A stretch of DNA of 8,473 nucleotides from JAFKKF01 sp035651055 (GTDB lineage: Bacteria > Pseudomonadota > Alphaproteobacteria > Rhizobiales > Kaistiaceae). The stretch lies in contig DASRGK010000085.1 in assembly GCA_035651055.1 (NCBI GenBank), positions 1 to 8,473 of the forward strand. The letters are read 5' to 3'. A program made the translations under genes and the position numbers. The notes beneath the pieces are model-generated. The model made no database searches, was not told the origin of the DNA, and saw nothing but the letters and a program-made list of their open reading frames with translations. Position 1 is the first letter of the stretch, and each line of letters starts with the position of its first letter. Shown here one piece after another: positions 1-5,827 of this stretch.

Positions 1-564
1 GAACGAGCCCTGGAACGGAGTCGCCAGCGTCACCACTTTCTGGACTCGCTTCTCGTCCCCGAACTGCGACAGGTATCCCGCGATCACCAGGCCGCCCATC
101 GAATGGCCGATGAGGTTCACCTGGGAGTCGGCCGCGTAGCCATCCTGATGGTAGTGGCGCAGCAGCGAGGTGCGCCGGGCTACCTCCCGAACGAAGGCCG
201 CCAGCTCGGCCTGCACGACTTCCAGCGGCTGTCGCCAGTCGTAGCCGAACGGATAGACCGGCACCGGCCGATCGCTGGTAAGACTGAGATTGTGGCGGAG
301 CTCGTTGATCAGTTCGCTATAGGCGATTTCGTAGAGCTGGTCTGGGACCACGCGCGCGGGCTGGATCGCCTCATAGGTCGCTGCCTGATTGGCGACGCTC
401 GCAGCGAGATCGTCGGGATGGAGGGCGGCGCGCTCGTAGTTCTTGCTCATCAGCGTCCAGATGAGCTCTGAAGGGATCGGATACTGATCGCGGAGATAAG
501 TCGCAATGATGCCGGGAACGACGATCACCGGATTGGGCAGCCTGGCCAAGGACCCCTCCCGCAT
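1..564 (-). CDS. Alpha/beta hydrolase of LCAT/lipase type, N-terminal part (cut by window start)
   Basis: Reading leftward from an ATG at 564, the frame stays open for 188 codons to the window edge, so the C-terminus is missing. Residues 11-18 (NPVIVVPG) match the first beta strand and oxyanion region of alpha/beta hydrolases. Residues 106-111 (FGYDWR) resemble the motif typical of lecithin:cholesterol acyltransferase-like enzymes. Residues 153-158 (GHSMGG) form the nucleophile elbow, with Ser155 as probable nucleophile, and VVTLATPFQGS follows at 177-187. The Asp and His of the triad should lie beyond the window. No signal peptide is visible, so a cytoplasmic enzyme acting on an ester or lipid is the simplest reading; the substrate cannot be told. 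An in-frame TGA lies four codons upstream, so this ATG is the only reasonable start. AGGA lies about a dozen bases before it. The gene is transcribed away from the tlyA operon. Confidence 0.85.
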   Translation of the reverse strand, partial: MREGSLARLPNPVIVVPGIIATYLRDQYPIPSELIWTLMSKNYERAALHPDDLAASVANQAATYEAIQPARVVPDQLYEIAYSELINELRHNLSLTSDRPVPVYPFGYDWRQPLEVVQAELAAFVREVARRTSLLRHYHQDGYAADSQVNLIGHSMGGLVIAGYLSQFGDEKRVQKVVTLATPFQGSF

Positions 565-627
565 CCATTGCGTTCAATTCCTGTCGCTACTCCTCATGGT
601 AGCCGACGCTTGAGCGAACTTCCACCG

Positions 628-657
628 TTGGTTTCCTGGCGCGCAGACTGATATTTT
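628..657 (+). promoter_or_regulatory. Possible promoter for the small ORF-tlyA-RumA-type operon
   Basis: TTGGTT at 628-633 and TATTTT at 652-657 are separated by 18 bases, a weak sigma70-like pair in the 100-base gap between divergent genes. Transcription would begin about at the ATG at 665, which has no visible Shine-Dalgarno sequence. The first message could therefore be leaderless. This is a pattern match only. Confidence 0.3.
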
Positions 658-664
658 CGCCGCC

Positions 665-802
665 ATGACCCTTGCGCCCAAGATCGCCATCCCGGCCACG
701 CTCCTCGTCATCGGGGCAGGCGGCGCGCTGCTCTGGGCAAAATACGGCACCGGCGTCTTCTTCGACGCGCTCGCCGCCTCCTTCATTGGCTGCTTCGGCT
801 GA
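665..802 (+). CDS. 45-residue single-helix membrane protein upstream of tlyA
   Basis: An ATG at 665 opens a 45-codon frame ending at TGA 800-802. Residues about 7-24 (IAIPATLLVIGAGGALLW) form one hydrophobic membrane helix, followed by AKYGTGV and a second, shorter hydrophobic part ending in SFIGCFG. The Lys2-less, short N-terminus and the Lys/Tyr after the helix give only weak topology hints. The last 17 bases overlap the proposed TTG start of tlyA, so translation of the two is probably coupled. No Shine-Dalgarno sequence is visible. I do not recognise a named family, and no function is proposed. Support comes from position at the head of a tight operon, codon-like base bias and a sensible membrane segment. 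It could still be non-coding sequence; conservation in relatives would settle it. Confidence 0.6.
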   Translation: MTLAPKIAIPATLLVIGAGGALLWAKYGTGVFFDALAASFIGCFG

Positions 803-1535
803 AACCCGGCAACGGCTCGATCTGGCGCTGGTCGAGCGCGGGCTCGCACCAAGCCGTTCGCGGGCCCGCGATGCGATCCGGCGCGGCCATGTCACGGTCG
901 ACGGCGTGACGGAGAAACGCCCCGCCGCGGCGGTAGGGCGGTCCGCTGCCGTTGCCGTCGACGACCCCGCCCTGCAGCAGGTCTCGCGCGCCGGCTGGAA
1001 GCTCGCGCATGCCCTCGACACGTTCCGCTATGACCCCGCCGGACGGGTCGCGCTCGACATCGGAGCCTCGACCGGCGGCTTCACCGAGGTCCTGCTCGCC
1101 CGCGGGGCGGCGAAGGTCTTCGCCGTCGATGTCGGCCACGGCCAGCTCCACCCGAAGCTCGCCGCCGATCCGCGCGTCGTGTCGCTGGAAGGCCGCAACG
1201 CCCGCGACCTCACCGCCGTCGACGTTCCGCAGCCGGTCGAGGCGATCGTCGCCGATGTCAGTTTCATCCCGCTGAAGCTCGCCCTCCCCGCCGCGCTCGG
1301 TCTGGCGGCTGCCGACGCTTGGCTGGTCGCCCTGGTCAAGCCCCAGTTCGAAGTAGGCCCGGACCGTATCGGCAAGGGCGGCATCGTCCGCGATCCTGCA
1401 GCCGCCCGATCGTCGGCCGCTGCAATCGCCGGCTGGCTCGGTCAATCCGGCTGGCGCGTCGACGGCATCACCGATTCGCCGATCGCCGGAGGCGACGGCA
1501 ATCGCGAGTTCCTGATCGGCGCGCGCCGTGACTGA
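786..1535 (+). CDS. tlyA: TlyA family rRNA (cytidine-2'-O)-methyltransferase
   Basis: This 249-residue protein has the TlyA architecture. An S4 RNA-binding domain lies at about residues 10-60 (RLDLALVERGLAPSRSRARD), followed by an FtsJ-like Rossmann methyltransferase fold. The SAM-binding motif is DIGASTGGFT at 91-100. Lys72 (SRAGWKL), Asp157 (ADVSF), Lys185 (VKPQFE) and Glu241 (NREF) fit the K-D-K-E catalytic tetrad of this superfamily. Known members 2'-O-methylate cytidines of 16S and/or 23S rRNA using S-adenosylmethionine, and their loss can give capreomycin resistance; the name 'hemolysin' is historical. I chose TTG at 786 because the family homology starts a few residues later (TRQRLD) and no ATG or GTG lies suitably near. 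An ATG at 672 would add 38 low-complexity residues unlike the family. The gene overlaps its neighbours on both sides, indicating one operon devoted mainly to RNA modification. Confidence 0.93.
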   Translation: MAASAETRQRLDLALVERGLAPSRSRARDAIRRGHVTVDGVTEKRPAAAVGRSAAVAVDDPALQQVSRAGWKLAHALDTFRYDPAGRVALDIGASTGGFTEVLLARGAAKVFAVDVGHGQLHPKLAADPRVVSLEGRNARDLTAVDVPQPVEAIVADVSFIPLKLALPAALGLAAADAWLVALVKPQFEVGPDRIGKGGIVRDPAAARSSAAAIAGWLGQSGWRVDGITDSPIAGGDGNREFLIGARRD

Positions 1536-2754
1536 GACGGTGACCATCACCGGCCTCGGTCATTCGGGCGACGGCATCGCCGAGGGCAGCGACGGCCCGA
1601 TCTACGTGCCGTTAACGCTGCCCGGCGAAAAGGTCGCGATCGACCGCCAGGGCAATCGCGGGCGCGTCCTCGAGATCCTCGCGGCCAGCCCCGACCGGGT
1701 GCGGCCGCTCTGCCGGCATTTCGGGGAGTGCGGCACTTGCGCGCTGGAGCACATGTCGCCCTCCGCGTACCTCGCCTGGAAACGCGGCCTCGTCGTCAGC
1801 GCCTTCCGCCAGCGCGGCCTCGACCCGCCGGTGGAAGCGATCGTTCCGATCGCCCCCGGCTCGCGCCGGCGCGCGGTCTTCTCGGCGCTCAACACCGGCC
1901 GCGAAGTCCTTCTCGGCTACCATCGCCGCGGCACGCACGACATCGTCTCGCTCACCGAGTGCGCGGTGCTCGTACCGGCAATCGTCGGCAAACTCCACAT
2001 GCTCCGCCAGCTCGCCCGCCTCGTCCTTCGCCCCGGCAAGCCGGCGCGGGTGACGGTGCTGGCCGCGGACAACGGCCTCGACATCGCAATTGCGGACGCC
2101 GCGAAGCCAAACCGCGCGACGCTGGAAGCCCTCGCCCGCTTCGCCGGCGACGCCGAGATCGCGCGCCTCACCGTCGACGGCAGCGACATTCTCGTCGCCC
2201 GCCGCCCCGAGCTGAAAGCCGGCAACGCCACGCTCTTTCCGGTGCCCGGCGGCTTCGTTCAGGCCGCCGGCCCGGCGGAGAACGCCATGGCCGCGGCGGT
2301 GCTTGCCCATGTCGGCGAGGCCGGAAGCGTCGCCGACCTTTTCGCCGGCATCGGAACGTTCAGCCTGCGGCTGGCGGCCCATGCCAGGGTCACCGCGGTC
2401 GAAGGCGATGCGGCGCTGCTTGCCGCGCTTGCCGAAGCCACGCGCTTCAGCCGCGGCATCAAGCCGGTCACGACGCGAAAGCGCGACTTGTTCCTCAACC
2501 CGCTGTCGCCGCCCGAGCTCGACGCCTTCGATGCGGTCGTTTTCGACCCGCCGTCCGGCGGCGCCAAGTCACAGAGCGAGGCGCTGGCGCGCTCAAGCGT
2601 CGCAACAATCGTTGCGGTGTCGTGCAATCCGGCGACGCTCGCGCGCGACGCGCGCATCCTCGTCGACGGCGGCTACCGCCTCACCACAGTGCTGCCGGTC
2701 GACCAGTTCCTGTTTTCGGCCGAGGTCGAGGCGGTTGCCGCCTTCCGGCGCTAG
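1528..2754 (+). CDS. Class I SAM-dependent RNA (uracil-5-)methyltransferase, RumA/TrmA family
   Basis: This 408-residue enzyme is of the RumA (RlmD)/TrmA type, which methylates C5 of a uridine in rRNA or tRNA using S-adenosylmethionine. Residues 1-55 look like a TRAM RNA-binding domain (GLGHSGDGIAEG, then YVPLTLPGE). Cys62, Cys68, Cys71 and Cys145 fit the four ligands of the 4Fe-4S cluster found in RumA. The methyltransferase domain shows DLFAGIGTFSL at 270-280 (SAM binding), FDPPSGG at 339-345, and SCNP at 365-368 with Cys366 as probable nucleophile. Near the C-terminus SAEVEAVAAF aligns with the conserved His-x-Glu region, keeping the general-base Glu401. The start is GTG at 1528, overlapping the tlyA stop by eight bases, which suggests coupled translation. 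Whether the substrate is 23S rRNA (U1939 or U747) or tRNA U54 cannot be read from sequence, so no symbol is given. Confidence 0.92.
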   Translation: MTETVTITGLGHSGDGIAEGSDGPIYVPLTLPGEKVAIDRQGNRGRVLEILAASPDRVRPLCRHFGECGTCALEHMSPSAYLAWKRGLVVSAFRQRGLDPPVEAIVPIAPGSRRRAVFSALNTGREVLLGYHRRGTHDIVSLTECAVLVPAIVGKLHMLRQLARLVLRPGKPARVTVLAADNGLDIAIADAAKPNRATLEALARFAGDAEIARLTVDGSDILVARRPELKAGNATLFPVPGGFVQAAGPAENAMAAAVLAHVGEAGSVADLFAGIGTFSLRLAAHARVTAVEGDAALLAALAEATRFSRGIKPVTTRKRDLFLNPLSPPELDAFDAVVFDPPSGGAKSQSEALARSSVATIVAVSCNPATLARDARILVDGGYRLTTVLPVDQFLFSAEVEAVAAFRR

Positions 2755-3863
2755 ACCTCGATCAGCTCCGTGCCTTCGATGACAATGCCGAAGCCGGCGA
2801 GGCCGACGTAGCGGCGCTCGCGCGTCGCCATCAACCGAATCGAGACGACGCCGAGATCGCGGAGGATCTGCGCGCCGAGCCCGATCTCGCGCCATTCCGC
2901 CGCGCGCGCCGCGGCCGAACCATGCGCTTCATGCGCCGGCACCAGCCCCGCGCGCGGGCGCATGCCGGCGTTGCTCACGCCAACGGCGCCCTCGCGGAGA
3001 TAGACCACCACTCCGCGTCCGCCGGCTGCGATCCGCTCGATCGCACGATCGAGGCCGCTTTCGGCGGTGAACACATCGCCGACCACGTCCTCGCGGTGCA
3101 GGCGGACCGGAACCGACCTGCCGTCGCCGATATCGCCGAAGACCAGCGCCAGATGTTCGATCGGGTCCCATTCGGTGCGGTAGGCAAGCGCGCGCGCCCT
3201 GCCGCCGACGGTGGCAATCTCCGACTCGGCGACGCGATGGACGAGCTTCTCGCTCCGCTGCCGCTCGGCGATGAGGTCGGCGACGGAGAGCTGGACCAGC
3301 CCGTGCCTCGCGGCAAAGGCGGCGACCTCCGCGCCGCGCATCACCGTGCCGTCATCGTTGACCAGCTCGGCCAGCACGCCGACGGGCGGCAGGCCGGCCA
3401 GGCGGCAAAGGTCGACCGCCGCTTCGGTGTGGCCGGAGCGCATGAGCACTCCGCCCTCGCGCGCGATCAGCGGAAAGACATGACCGGGCCGGACGAAATC
3501 CGATGCGCCGGCATTGGGATTGGCGAGGGCCCGAATCGTGTTCGTCCTCTCCTCGGCCGAGATGCCGGTGGTGGTGCCGTGGCGGAAGTCGACCGAGACG
3601 GTGAACGCGGTGCCATGCGGCGAATCGTTGTCCGCCACCATCGGGTCGAGGCGCAGGCGGCGGGCTTCCTCGCGCGGCATCGGCGCGCAGACGATGCCGC
3701 TGGTGTGGCGGATGATGAAGGCGAGCTGCTCGGGCCTCGCCATGCTCGCCGCCAGAATAAGGTCGCCCTCGTTCTCGCGGTCGTCGTCGTCGGTGACCAC
3801 GACAATCGCGCCCGCCTTGAATGCGCGGACCGCCTCCGCGACGCGTTCGCTCTGGCTGCTCAT
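2751..3863 (-). CDS. ribB: 3,4-dihydroxy-2-butanone 4-phosphate synthase with degenerate GTP cyclohydrolase II-like domain (RibBX type)
   Basis: Residues 1 to about 203 are a complete DHBP synthase, which turns ribulose 5-phosphate into the four-carbon unit of riboflavin plus formate. Visible motifs are the acidic metal loop DDDDRENEGD (25-34), HTSGIVCAP (53-61), GISAEERT (100-107), RPGHVFPL (125-132) and GHTEAAVDL (144-152). Residues about 205-370 follow the fold pattern of GTP cyclohydrolase II, for example ILRDLGVVSIRL (333-344). However, the zinc-binding cysteines are absent (VRLHREDVVGDVF at 253-265), and the QEGRGIGL-type active-site stretch reads REGAVGVS (290-297). This half is therefore very probably inactive as a cyclohydrolase. 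Such RibBX proteins are known in Proteobacteria. The ATG lies 22 bases after the aroC stop, so the two are probably co-transcribed. The stop shares CTAG with the convergent methyltransferase gene. Confidence 0.94.
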   Translation of the reverse strand: MSSQSERVAEAVRAFKAGAIVVVTDDDDRENEGDLILAASMARPEQLAFIIRHTSGIVCAPMPREEARRLRLDPMVADNDSPHGTAFTVSVDFRHGTTTGISAEERTNTIRALANPNAGASDFVRPGHVFPLIAREGGVLMRSGHTEAAVDLCRLAGLPPVGVLAELVNDDGTVMRGAEVAAFAARHGLVQLSVADLIAERQRSEKLVHRVAESEIATVGGRARALAYRTEWDPIEHLALVFGDIGDGRSVPVRLHREDVVGDVFTAESGLDRAIERIAAGGRGVVVYLREGAVGVSNAGMRPRAGLVPAHEAHGSAAARAAEWREIGLGAQILRDLGVVSIRLMATRERRYVGLAGFGIVIEGTELIEV

Positions 3864-3885
3864 TCTTCTTGTTCGTCCGCCCTGT

Positions 3886-4974
3886 TCAGCCGACCTGGCC
3901 GCGGTGCCTCAGATAATGGTCGGCAAGCACGATGGCGAGCATCGCCTCTCCGATCGGAACCGCGCGTATCCCGACGCAGGGGTCGTGGCGTCCCTTGGTC
4001 GTCACGTCGACCTCGCCGCCGGTCCGGTCGATCGTGCGGCGCGGATTGAGGATCGAGGAGGTCGGCTTCACCGCGAAGCGCACGACGATCTGCTGGCCCG
4101 TCGAAATGCCGCCGAGGATGCCGCCGGCATGATTCGACAGGAACCGCGGGCGGCCGTCGTCGCCAGATCGCATCTCGTCGGCGTTCTCCTCGCCGGAGAG
4201 CGCCGCGGCGCCGAAGCCGGCCCCGATCTCGACGCCCTTCACGGCGTTGATCGACATCATCGCCGACGCGATATCCTGGTCGAGCTTGCCGTAGATCGGC
4301 GCGCCCAGGCCGGCGGGAACGCCATCCGCGACCACCTCGACGATCGCGCCGATCGACGAGCCGGCCTTGCGGACCGAGTCGAGATACGCTTCCCACGCCT
4401 TCGCCGTCTCGGCGTCGGGACAGAAGAACGGGTTGCGGTCGACCTCCTCCCAGTCCCAGCGGCTGCGGTCGATCGCCTGCCGGCCGATCTGAACCAGCGC
4501 CCCGCGCACCTTCACGCCGGGCACTACCTTCCGCGCGATCGCGCCCGCGGCGACCCGGCTTGCGGTCTCCCGCGCCGAGGCGCGGCCGGAGCCGCGATAG
4601 TCGCGAATGCCGTATTTCGACTCGTAGGTGAAGTCGGCGTGGCCGGGGCGGTACTTGTCCCTGATCTCGGCATAATCCTTCGACCGCGCGTCGACGTTCT
4701 CGATCTCGAGGGCTATCGGCGTGCCGGTCGTCAGCAACTGCCCGGTTGCCTCGTCGGTGAACACCCCGGAAAGGATGCGTACCGCGTCGGGCTCGCGCCG
4801 CTGGGTGACGAAGCGGGACTGTCCCGGCCGGCGCTTGTCGAGATAGGCCTGGATCTCGGCTTCGGAGATCGGAATGCGCGGCGGGCAGCCGTCGACGACG
4901 CAGCCGATCGCCGGCCCGTGGCTTTCGCCCCAGGTGGTGACGCGGAAGAGATGCCCGAAGGTATTGTGCGACAT
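3886..4974 (-). CDS. aroC: Chorismate synthase
   Basis: The 362-residue product is a full-length chorismate synthase, the FMN-dependent last enzyme of the shikimate pathway. It eliminates phosphate from 5-enolpyruvylshikimate 3-phosphate to give chorismate, the precursor of aromatic amino acids and folate. Family signatures are GESHGPAIG at 16-24 (His19), DKRRPGQSRFVTQRREPD (46-63), RPGHADFTY at 109-117 (His112), GSGRASARETA at 128-138, SNHAGGILGGISTGQ at 280-294 and GRHDPCVGIRAVP at 328-340. His19, His112 and the Asp of HDP correspond to residues known to matter for catalysis. The enzyme needs reduced FMN, so its pairing with the riboflavin gene ribB just downstream makes metabolic sense. 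The ATG at 4974 gives the canonical N-terminus MSHNTFG. No strong Shine-Dalgarno sequence precedes it. Confidence 0.97.
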   Translation of the reverse strand: MSHNTFGHLFRVTTWGESHGPAIGCVVDGCPPRIPISEAEIQAYLDKRRPGQSRFVTQRREPDAVRILSGVFTDEATGQLLTTGTPIALEIENVDARSKDYAEIRDKYRPGHADFTYESKYGIRDYRGSGRASARETASRVAAGAIARKVVPGVKVRGALVQIGRQAIDRSRWDWEEVDRNPFFCPDAETAKAWEAYLDSVRKAGSSIGAIVEVVADGVPAGLGAPIYGKLDQDIASAMMSINAVKGVEIGAGFGAAALSGEENADEMRSGDDGRPRFLSNHAGGILGGISTGQQIVVRFAVKPTSSILNPRRTIDRTGGEVDVTTKGRHDPCVGIRAVPIGEAMLAIVLADHYLRHRGQVG

Positions 4975-4997
4975 GGGGCGCCCGGCTTTGCCGCGCG

Positions 4998-5026
4998 GTT
5001 CTAGGCAAGCCCCCTGTCCCCGTCAA
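4998..5026 (-). promoter_or_regulatory. Sigma70-type promoter for aroC-ribB
   Basis: Read on the minus strand, TTGACG (5026-5021) and TAGAAC (5003-4998) are separated by exactly 17 bases. They match the consensus boxes at five and four of six positions. Transcription would start near 4990, leaving a leader of about 17 bases before the aroC ATG at 4974. The fit in spacing and position is good, but it is untested. Confidence 0.55.
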
Positions 5027-5096
5027 ACGGCGCCCTGAACGGCGTGCGCCGGCCCTGCGACATTCGCGCACGCCGCGGTCGACTGTCGCACTATAC

Positions 5097-5113
5097 TGTA
5101 ACAGCCGGTTACA
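5097..5113. promoter_or_regulatory. Inverted repeat TGTAAC-N5-GTTACA, candidate operator
   Basis: Perfect 6-bp arms, TGTAAC at 5097-5102 and GTTACA at 5108-5113, surround a five-base centre. A related TTTACAG follows at 5124-5130. The size and symmetry suit a dimeric helix-turn-helix repressor, for example of the TetR family, but no regulator gene is in the window. It lies upstream of both the aroC promoter and the rightward small gene. Confidence 0.45.
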
Positions 5114-5149
5114 ATCCGGGCCTTTTACAGACTATCGCCATATTTGACC

Positions 5150-5172
5150 TTGCCAAGTCGCAATCGTGGCAA
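5150..5172. promoter_or_regulatory. Inverted repeat TTGCCA-N11-TGGCAA, candidate operator
   Basis: Arms TTGCCA (5150-5155) and TGGCAA (5167-5172) are perfect and 11 bases apart, about two helix turns end to end. The element directly follows TTGACC at 5144-5149, a possible -35 box, so a bound dimer could affect that promoter. The regulator is unknown. Confidence 0.4.
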
Positions 5173-5216
5173 AAATTGCGCTGGCGAAGATTAAGTTTTC
5201 GCGAATTGATTACTGG

Positions 5217-5234
5217 CGAGGTGATGCTACCTCG
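5217..5234. promoter_or_regulatory. Inverted repeat CGAGGT-N6-ACCTCG, operator or leader hairpin
   Basis: Six-base arms at 5217-5222 and 5229-5234 with a six-base loop lie 62 bases before the ATG of the small exported protein gene. If it is transcribed it would form a modest hairpin in the 5' leader. No T-run follows, so it is not a typical terminator. Confidence 0.35.
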
Positions 5235-5267
5235 ACCGCGCATCTGCGTCGCACCTCGTGGGCGCCG

Positions 5268-5281
5268 CAGAGCGACCAACG
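5268..5281 (+). repeat. Leader motif copy 1 (CAGAGCGACCAACG)
   Basis: This 14-base motif just upstream of the Shine-Dalgarno sequence of the first small exported protein gene recurs at 5804-5817 before the second, with one mismatch (G to A). It may be a remnant of gene duplication or a shared leader signal. Confidence 0.5.
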
Positions 5282-5296
5282 ACAAGAGGAACCATC

Positions 5297-5566
5297 ATGC
5301 GAATTGCATTCCCGGCCGCTGCGCTTGCGGTAGCGCTCTCCGCCTCCGTCGCGCTTGCCGCGACGCATACCGAAACCGGCGTGATCGACAAGATCGACAC
5401 CAAGGCACCCACGATCACGCTCAAGACCGGCAAGGTGAAAGTGTTCTGGCTCGACAAGGCCGTGAGCGTCGACGACTTCAAGGTCGGCGAGAAGGTCAAG
5501 GTCACCTACGACATCGTGAACAAGAAGCCGGTCGCGACGGCGATCGCCATGGTCCCCGCGAACTAG
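5297..5566 (+). CDS. Small exported protein, DUF1344-like (copy 1)
   Basis: The 89-residue product has a typical Sec signal peptide: Arg2, a hydrophobic core at residues 4-20 and a probable cut after ALA at 21. That leaves a mature periplasmic protein of about 68 residues. The mature part reads as short beta strands (TGVIDKIDTKAPTITLKTG, then VKVFWLDKAV) followed by FKVGEKVKVTYDI, matching the layout of the rhizobial DUF1344 family of unknown function. It is rich in lysine and has no cysteine. The in-frame ATG 39 bases upstream (5258) would spoil the signal peptide, and AGAGGA sits six bases before 5297, so that start is chosen. A strong hairpin terminator follows, so the gene is probably its own unit. 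The family match is from memory of its pattern, and the biochemical role is unknown. Confidence 0.82.
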   Translation: MRIAFPAAALAVALSASVALAATHTETGVIDKIDTKAPTITLKTGKVKVFWLDKAVSVDDFKVGEKVKVTYDIVNKKPVATAIAMVPAN

Positions 5567-5578
5567 GCACGCATGGCG

Positions 5579-5612
5579 TCGGGAAGGCGGCCTCGCGCCG
5601 CCTTCCCGATTT
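5579..5612 (+). terminator. Intrinsic terminator after the first small exported protein gene
   Basis: A perfect 13-bp stem (TCGGGAAGGCGGC at 5579-5591 and its complement at 5597-5609) closes a five-base loop, CTCGC. Only a short TTT follows, so it is a strong hairpin with a weak T-tract. It starts 13 bases after the stop codon. Confidence 0.8.
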
Positions 5613-5803
5613 CAAGACCGTGCCCCGCGACAAATATACTCAACCGTCTGCGACATATCGCCTACAATACTTCTATCTTATCTATATATCTCGGATCTGC
5701 CTCACAGTTTGTTGTACTCCGTCAAGTATTGATGGCTCCGGATTGCTGCCTAGCTCTGTTGTGAGGCCCGATCAAAAGGGCGCTCGGGCGACGACGACGA
5801 AAC
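5613..5803. other. A+T-rich spacer between the two small exported protein genes
   Basis: Between the terminator and the leader motif at 5804 there is no credible gene. The stretch from about 5630 to 5740 is markedly richer in A and T than the rest of the window, with runs such as TATCTTATCTATATATCT at 5674-5691. It probably contains the promoter of the second small gene, although no clear -35/-10 pair with normal spacing was found. Confidence 0.5.
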
Positions 5804-5817
5804 CAGAGCAACCAACG
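5804..5817 (+). repeat. Leader motif copy 2 (CAGAGCAACCAACG)
   Basis: Thirteen of 14 bases match the motif at 5268-5281, again immediately before the ribosome binding site of a small exported protein gene. Confidence 0.5.
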
Positions 5818-5827
5818 GAGTGATCCC

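Larger units (their letters stand above)
4975..5296. promoter_or_regulatory. Divergent control region between aroC and the first small exported protein gene
   Basis: This 322-base gap has no credible gene. Its aroC-proximal third is GC-rich and carries the promoter at 4998-5026. The part from about 5090 to 5235 is clearly richer in A+T and holds four palindromic elements: TGTAAC-N5-GTTACA, TTGCCA-N11-TGGCAA, TTCGCGAA (5198-5205) and CGAGGT-N6-ACCTCG. A TTGACC at 5144-5149 could be a -35 box for the rightward gene, but no convincing -10 box lies at the right distance. The plus-strand gene has a good Shine-Dalgarno sequence, AGAGGA at 5285-5290, six bases before its ATG. Confidence 0.6.

Noticed and set aside
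103..471. A 122-codon plus-strand frame at the left edge
   Set aside because: It is antisense to the hydrolase, whose GHSMGG and PG motifs show which strand is coding.
783..1550. A 255-codon minus-strand frame opposite tlyA
   Set aside because: It has no domain and lies wholly antisense to a well-supported gene.
1728..4049. A 773-codon open frame on the plus strand
   Set aside because: It runs out of frame through the RumA-type gene and antisense through all of ribB. The translation is Arg/Pro/His-rich with no domain, while both overlapped frames have clear family motifs.
4975..4997. FMN or other riboswitch in the aroC leader
   Set aside because: The predicted transcript leader is only about 17 bases, far too short for a riboswitch.
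3514..5004. A 496-codon plus-strand frame
   Set aside because: It is the antisense shadow of ribB and aroC, caused by high GC content, with no recognisable motif.
3860..5071. A 403-codon minus-strand frame over aroC
   Set aside because: It is an alternative frame of the aroC strand, arginine-rich and without motifs; aroC itself is complete.
5573..5764. A 63-codon frame after the first small exported protein gene
   Set aside because: It reads through the terminator hairpin, has no ribosome binding site and shows no domain.
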